Below, piece by piece: positions 58,318 through 64,000 of a stretch of 64,000 bases of DNA; the first letter of the stretch is position 1, and the number at the start of each line of letters is the position of its first letter. The notes beneath the pieces were generated by a model. It was not told the origin of the DNA, did not search any database, and was given only the letters and a program-made list of their open reading frames with translations. The DNA is from Plantago ovata (taxonomy: Eukaryota; Streptophyta; Magnoliopsida; Lamiales; Plantaginaceae). The position numbers and the translations under genes were made by a program. Location of the stretch: positions 53,586,738 through 53,650,737 of the forward strand of contig CM051455.1 of the NCBI GenBank assembly GCA_028274465.1. The letters are read 5' to 3'.

Positions 58318-58547
58318 TGAGAAAGTCCTTCATAGTGAGCCCTTATAATCAATTTTATCTTATTCGCAAATTCTTAGGAAAGACGGTCTCTAGTAGTAAA
58401 GACCGTACCATTATGCAATTAACAATAACATCTTATAATGGAGTAAAAAACTCGGTGGTATAAATGTAATAAACTAAATATGAGGTCCTTGTTGCAAATT
58501 GGCTTTCGTTATCTCTTCTAATATAGATTAAATACACATACAGATCG

Positions 58548-58620
58548 TTACTTCTTCTCTTTCTCCTCTCTCTCTTTGTTCTCACTCTTTTCTCTCTTTC
58601 TTCTCTCTTCTCTTCTTCCC
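58548..58620. repeat. CT-rich (pyrimidine) tract
   Basis: About 70 bases of CTTCTCT/CTCTCT; position resembles a 5' leader near the element's left end. Confidence 0.8.
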
Positions 58621-59189
58621 ACGTCTGCATTTTCAGGAAGCATCATGTTCATGGTGTATATATTGATTGCCTGGTCGATTATGCCTTACAATTTAGGCTT
58701 GTTGGGATTTTTTTCTATTTGAGTTTGAGAGTCAAAATTAGGGGTTTCAAATCAAGCCAGTTGCTAATATGAGGTACAGAAAGAGAAGAGAGATGGAGGT
58801 CTAGGCAAGAGAAGAGATGAAATAGTTTTGTGAAAATTGGATACTGGATTTAATTGGGGATTTATGGAAGAGTGTAAAATTTGGTATTCTACATCTCTCT
58901 AAATAAACTTCACCGGTTTAAGATCTTCAGTAATCCTCCTCCTATCCAAGCAAAAGAATCCAATTGGCATCATCATGGTACGCTATTCCATTCAATGCTC
59001 AATACCGTGTTGTTATTTTTCCTAAATTACCACTAGTAGTAATGTTTTCCACTTTTCCTTATTAATTAATAATTAGTTAATTACTATGTGTAAAGTCAAG
59101 CTGCTCAAGCACCTTGGTATTAGTGGAATTGTGAGTTTTGCTAGTTTTAGTCATCTACATAAATTGTGTTGGGTTGAAGATGATCGGTA

Positions 59190-60330
59190 TTATTGAGATC
59201 ATGGTTTTTTGGTTGAGATCATGAGATATTTGGTTTAGATCATGGGATGTTTAGTTTGAGATTATAGGTACTGTGTTTTGAGATTGTACATAGTTTTTAA
59301 CTATTTTTTTGTAGTTCGAGATCATGGGTTTTTTGGTTGAGATGATGGGATATTTGGTTGGATCATGGGATGTTTAGTTTGAGATTATAGGTACCGTTTT
59401 TTCTAGATCGTATACTGTTTCTCAGTGTAGTTTTTAACTGTTTTTTTAGTTCTTTTTTCCGTTCATATGTGGTGAGCACTACAATTGCTATGTTATCAAC
59501 ATGGAGATGAGGAAAGTGCAGTATCTAGATAATGAGGCTACGATTCAAGTATCATTGTTGGATGGGAAACTGAAAATCGTGCAAGAAGAAGTTGTTTCGG
59601 ATGGGCAGTCGAAAAAATGAAAGCTAACATGGAATGTTGAGATAAATTTGTTAGTAGTAGTAGTACGTACAAGTTAATAGTACTAGTTAGTATGATTAGT
59701 AGTAGTAATTAGTATTAGTTAATAATTATTTGTATAATTGAAATTTGTTATCCGTTGATTTTGTAAGTTGTAATTACTCCTATCATGGGACATATGCCAG
59801 AGATCATGAGACATATTATTGAGATCGATCATGGGACATATGCCAGAGATCCTGGGTAATATTATAAGATCATGAGACATATTCCTGAGATCATGAGTCA
59901 TATGTCAGAGATCCTGGATAATATTATTGAGATCATGGGACATATGCCATGATCCTGGGCAATATTGTTGAGATCATGGGACATATGCAAGAGATCTGAG
60001 CAATATTGTTGAGATCATGGGACATATGCCAGAGATAATGAGTAATATTATTGTGATCATGAGACATATGTCAGATATCATGGGTAATATTAATTTGATC
60101 ATGGTACATATGCCAGAGATCATGGGTAAAATTATTGTGATCATGGGACATATTCTGAGATCATGGGACATATGTCAGAGATCATGGGTTATTTTCGGAG
60201 ATCATAAAACGTTTTTGTGTGTTAAGGGGACTTATTATTGAGATCATGAGACTTATTTCCTGAGATCATGAGACTTATTTTTGATATTATGGTACTTATT
60301 AAGATCATGTTGAACATAGATTTTTAAGAC
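59190..60330. repeat. GAGATCATG minisatellite, 21-bp units in 42-bp dimers
   Basis: Between 59787 and 60200 units alternate between GAGATCATGGGACATATGCC and GAGATCATGGGTAATATTAT. More divergent GAGATCATG copies extend to 59190 and again at 60665-61285. Because 21 is seven codons, both strands stay open over 65-74 codons (e.g. IMGHMPE/IMGNIIV repeats). Confidence 0.92.
59468..59620 (+). pseudogene. ULP1-like (C48) protease fragment
   Basis: Reads CGEHYNCYVINMEMRKVQYL followed by DNE, like the catalytic-histidine strand of plant transposon ULP1 proteases (H-x-x-x-x-V-I-x..V..LD). Only about 50 codons remain before a stop. The cysteine half was not found. Confidence 0.45.
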
Positions 60331-60974
60331 CATGGGACTTATTGTACATAAAAAAATATAGTATATTACATTTCAAAATTGTCAAACTAAGGTTATGAAA
60401 CAACTGTAATTATGAAAATTGTTCAAAACATTACAAACTAATTAGAAGAAATATTTGTCTAGAGTTGCCACAAACAAGGTGGTTTTCTTCGTTTTCCTCT
60501 AAAATTTGATCTTGTGTCTAGGATAGAAGTTGATGCAGTAGCATTGGTATTACTCATCAAAAGTTCATGTAAGTCCTTTTCAAGCATCCCACGAATGTAA
60601 AATCTTCATCAACGGTACTTGTACCTACATATAAAATGTGATGATCAGTGAACATGGATTTTTTTTGTGAGATCATGGGATATAATGCTGAGAAGATGAG
60701 ATATATTGGTGAGATCATGGCATATTTCATGATTTCCAGTGAATTACACACAATAACATACAAGTGAGATCATAAAACATATTGTTGAAATCATAGTAAA
60801 CATTGGTGAGATCACAAAAAATTACTGTATGCCAGTATTTTCATGTTCAATAAAAGAAAAAAACAGAGCACCGCAAACATGTGAGATCATGGGATATATG
60901 CTGAGAACATGGGTAATATCATTGAGATCATGGGGAATATCGTTGAACGTTAATTTTCATGAAATCTACATAAA

Positions 60975-61085
<111 letters not shown>

Positions 61086-61925
61086 CATCTATCACCAACA
61101 AACTTTGACCCAAACACAGATCTACATAAATCTAGATGCAAACAACTTTAACAACGTTGATTCAAACACAAATCTATGTAAACCTAGATGCAAACAACTA
61201 TAAAAAACACAAAGCATCGCGAACATGTGAGATCATGGGATATATTGTGGAGAACATGGGCAATATTGCTTATATCATGGGATATCGCTGAACATAATTT
61301 TATCGTGAAATCTATATAAATCTACTTTTAGATGGCAAATCTAGCATCTGTCACCAGCAAATTTCAACTCAAAACACATACCTACATAAATTTAGATGCA
61401 AACAACTACGTACAACAATGTCGATTTAACATAAATTTATCACCAACAAGCATCTATCACCAAAGATTCAAACTCATATTCACCATATTCACATCAAATC
61501 ATTCGATCTAGAAGCTATTGAACATGAAATCGAATCTAGAGAATGTGGAATAGAATGATTACCTATATATTGAGCAACAAACCAACAACAATCAAGCCGA
61601 GCCAAACGATAGATCGATTAACGATGATGATGATGATGAGCAGCTTGAGGAATCAATGTTGATGTTGATGATATTGACGAAGAAGACATAGAGAACAAGA
61701 AAGAAGATCGAGCAGTAGAAGAACAGATCGATCTGTTTGCTTCTTTTTCTTTTTGATTAACAGTAATTATAAGGAAAAAGAAAAATATTTTTCTAAAAGG
61801 TCCCTATAGTTATAATGTATTACATGTTGACCACCGAAATTTTGAATAATTTTGTAGTGTTTTTGTAGCTTCTTGATTAGGGTTGTTTTATAATTTATAT
61901 AAATTGGTCTATACTAGAGACCGTC

Positions 61926-62825
61926 TACCAGGAGACGAACTCAAATTATAATCCTCTAAAAAATTGAAAACACAATATAAGTCTTATGTAACGATCGACC
62001 AATGAGTACAATCTTTTATTTCTTCAAGATTGTGGGTTCAACTAATTACTCCCTATCGATAATGTTTCCATTTTTACTTTGACCGGTCAACTATGTTCGA
62101 TTTTGACTATAAATTACTTTTAAACTGTTAGAATACTTGCAACACACGTACGTGTGTTGTTACATGTCATTTACGCGTGGTACTGCATGGTATTCTTGTA
62201 AATTTTTGTGATTTATTTTATTGAGCTTTGTCTAATTGTCTTTATATTGCAATTACGTATGGAGCATCATGAAATCAATCATGGGGTATGAGTATATTGG
62301 AATTTTGAACATCAATTGGGAGTACAGAGGTATCATGCAATTTTATGTGAGTTTCTTCATTTTAGAAAATAAATTATAAATATATTACACTTTTTATCAT
62401 TAAAACAAGTATTAGTGCGCATTACCAACATTACGTACTCTAAAGTCTAAACCACGTTCGCCAAATCAAATTTAGTATAGGGTTCTGATCCTATGCATCT
62501 TCAGACCAACTTATATAGACATGCCAAGCCACTCGAATTTATCGGCAATATAATTCCTCCATGATTTTCACCCTAAACCTTGTTCTTTAAGTGATCCAAT
62601 TGTGAATGTACAACTCCAGCCGTCACCTTAAGCTCACAAACTACAAGCTAGGGGATACTGACCTCATTTATATAAGAAAGTGCATGAGAAACTCAGATGG
62701 TTAAGTTAAATTAGCTTAAGGTGATTGAGGAGATATGTTACGTTGTTTCATAAGAATGCAAACAAAGACGAGCTATTTCAATGAGACATTTTCATGCATT
62801 AAAGAAATAAATTAATTAGTTACAA
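61926..62825. other. no gene recognised
   Basis: AT-rich spacer with no convincing frame or repeat. Confidence 0.4.
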
Positions 62826-63120
62826 TAACCCTTCCTGGGTTTTTTGCCTCCAATCAGTGGTACCAGTTGTTGAACTGTATTAGTCCAGTGACCATTCATA
62901 GGAGGAATAGCAAACAAACGCAGCAAAGAATTCCACATACCATCCAGGAGAGAACAATTGAAATGCAGATGGTCAATTGTTTCATTAGCATCTCCACATA
63001 AGATACAAACTGGGTCAACATTAATTGTAGCAAGACGATTCCAGAGTGCTCTTAGATGCCTTGATGATCCATTCTATCTTATCCTGCCATTTAGTAGGAG
63101 TATGTCGAATCTTCATCCAG
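62826..63120 (-). pseudogene. LINE ORF2 zf-RVT fragment
   Basis: The minus strand reads LWNRLATINVDPVCILCGDA, NETIDHLHFNCSLLDGMWNS, the C..C...H....C zinc-binding motif of plant LINE reverse transcriptase, then PPMNGHWTNTVQQLVPLIGG. Confidence 0.75.
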
Positions 63121-63357
63121 TTAGAACCTTGCCCTAGATTGCTTTAGTAACAGCATGCACAATCAAAGAGAATATGGTCTATATATTGATTCCTGCAGGG
63201 AGCAAAAACTACATAACACATCTAATCCAATACCAAACTTAAGCAGGCGACCTTTCGTGTACAGTCTTTTAATTACACCCCATCCACAAGGTAAAAAGTG
63301 CCCGCGGCCTCGCCAAATTCCCATAGAAAAGTTTTCTCCACTATGAAGCTCAATCAA
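63121..63357 (-). pseudogene. second LINE zf-RVT fragment, rearranged
   Basis: The minus strand reads CGWGVIKRLYTKGRLLKFGI then LDVLCSFCSLQESI, another copy of the zinc-binding start. NWMKIRHTPTKWQDKIEWII, which normally follows that domain, lies between it and the first fragment. Two truncated copies appear joined. Confidence 0.6.
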
Positions 63358-64000
63358 TCAGAAAAACAGAAAGATAATTCCATACCGTGCACACAATGAA
63401 GGTGATAAGAAAGAAAGCTGACCACTTCAGCTCAATCTATTTAGGGATCAAAATGAAATTAACCGCAACTAAACGAATCGTCAGTTGGAAATTCAGCGAT
63501 TCATTTTTGGGAAACCAATTTGACCTTGCTTCCAGGTTATCCGATACTCTGAGCCAAATTAGCTAAATCAAAGATATGCGAGAGCCACTATGAATTTTAT
63601 CATCTGAGATTGGCTCAAGAGCCAAAATAAATAAGAATGATCAGTTAATATTCAACTTATGGTACTTTTGGGTTTATGAGATGCTAGACTAGTATATTAC
63701 ACCACCAAACATATACATGTGGGTTCCACTATATCATGTGTATTGATGGTGTAATAGACTAAGTCTAGCATGAAATATGCAAATCACCATTACTGAATCA
63801 CTTATCTCACTTTTCAAATTGGCTAAGGTTAAAGATATGCTAGACCTTGATTAATGACTTTTATTTTAAACGCCTGCAGAAAGCCATTTGTTATCTATTT
63901 GGAGCTGAAATCAACATCAAACAATTAAGAAAACAAATTAATTGAAGACGGTAGTTGTTAGGAAACTTGTAATTTTGATGAGCAATTAAACCATGCTAAA
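63358..64000. other. no gene recognised
   Basis: AT-rich end of window. TAGTATATTACACCACCAAACATATA (63690) and TGGTGTAATAGACTA (63745) are partly inverted, a possible small foldback, not developed enough to call. Confidence 0.35.

Overview
This is plant nuclear DNA, probably from a eudicot. Two host genes with canonical GT-AG introns sit in a dense, nested transposon landscape (Athila and Copia LTR elements, a TRIM, LINEs, MULEs, a CACTA element, a Helitron and MITE-like elements). A recurrent GAGACGGTCTC-like motif hints weakly at Caryophyllales; this is inference only. Two runs of exactly 100 N (12530-12629, 36220-36319) are scaffold gaps of unknown true size.

Layout. 1-12529 is retrotransposon DNA: two Copia LTR copies sharing only about 600 bp, a TRIM (1532-2029), and a complete but pol-less Athila-type element (3513-11868) inserted with a 5-bp target duplication into the LTR of a minus-strand Copia whose RNase H follows at 11926-12529. 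12632-18156 is an NSUN/RsmB-family RNA m5C methyltransferase gene (8 exons, plus strand, one frame break in exon 1). Tail to tail with it lies an intact plant cysteine oxidase gene (19245-22567, 5 coding exons, minus strand), the N-degron oxygen-sensing enzyme. 23300-25230 holds nothing recognised.

25230-32230 is a Mutator-like element. It carries a plant-mobile-domain (PMD) gene on the plus strand and, converging on it, a FAR1-type transposase fused to an OTU-like cysteine protease domain on the minus strand. Both genes begin inside the terminal inverted repeats. Their first introns are the inverted repeats and hold AT microsatellites and clusters of perfect GC-rich palindromes. 32669-34050 is a decayed trichome-birefringence-like (TBL) gene.

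36320-45845 is one minus-strand LINE cut by a young Copia element (36522-41841) and by a non-autonomous Helitron (42890-45685) that carries a satellite-like array. 46616-56882 is a second, plus-strand LINE cut by a gag-only LTR element (46685-50609, TSD GGAGA), a 486-bp MITE (50794-51279, TSD GGTTCTGCC) and a CACTA element (51601-55198, TSD TTA) encoding only a TNPA-like protein. Next to the CACTA end a 366-bp piece of the LINE is triplicated. 57674-58317 is a foldback element, 58388-61925 a decayed element with a 21-bp (7-codon) minisatellite and a ULP1-like fragment, and 62826-63357 more LINE debris.

Only the methyltransferase, the oxidase and the dead TBL gene look like host genes; everything else is mobile DNA. 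Several coding regions carry one-base frame breaks, some next to short homopolymers, so decay and assembly error must be separated before any of them is called dead.
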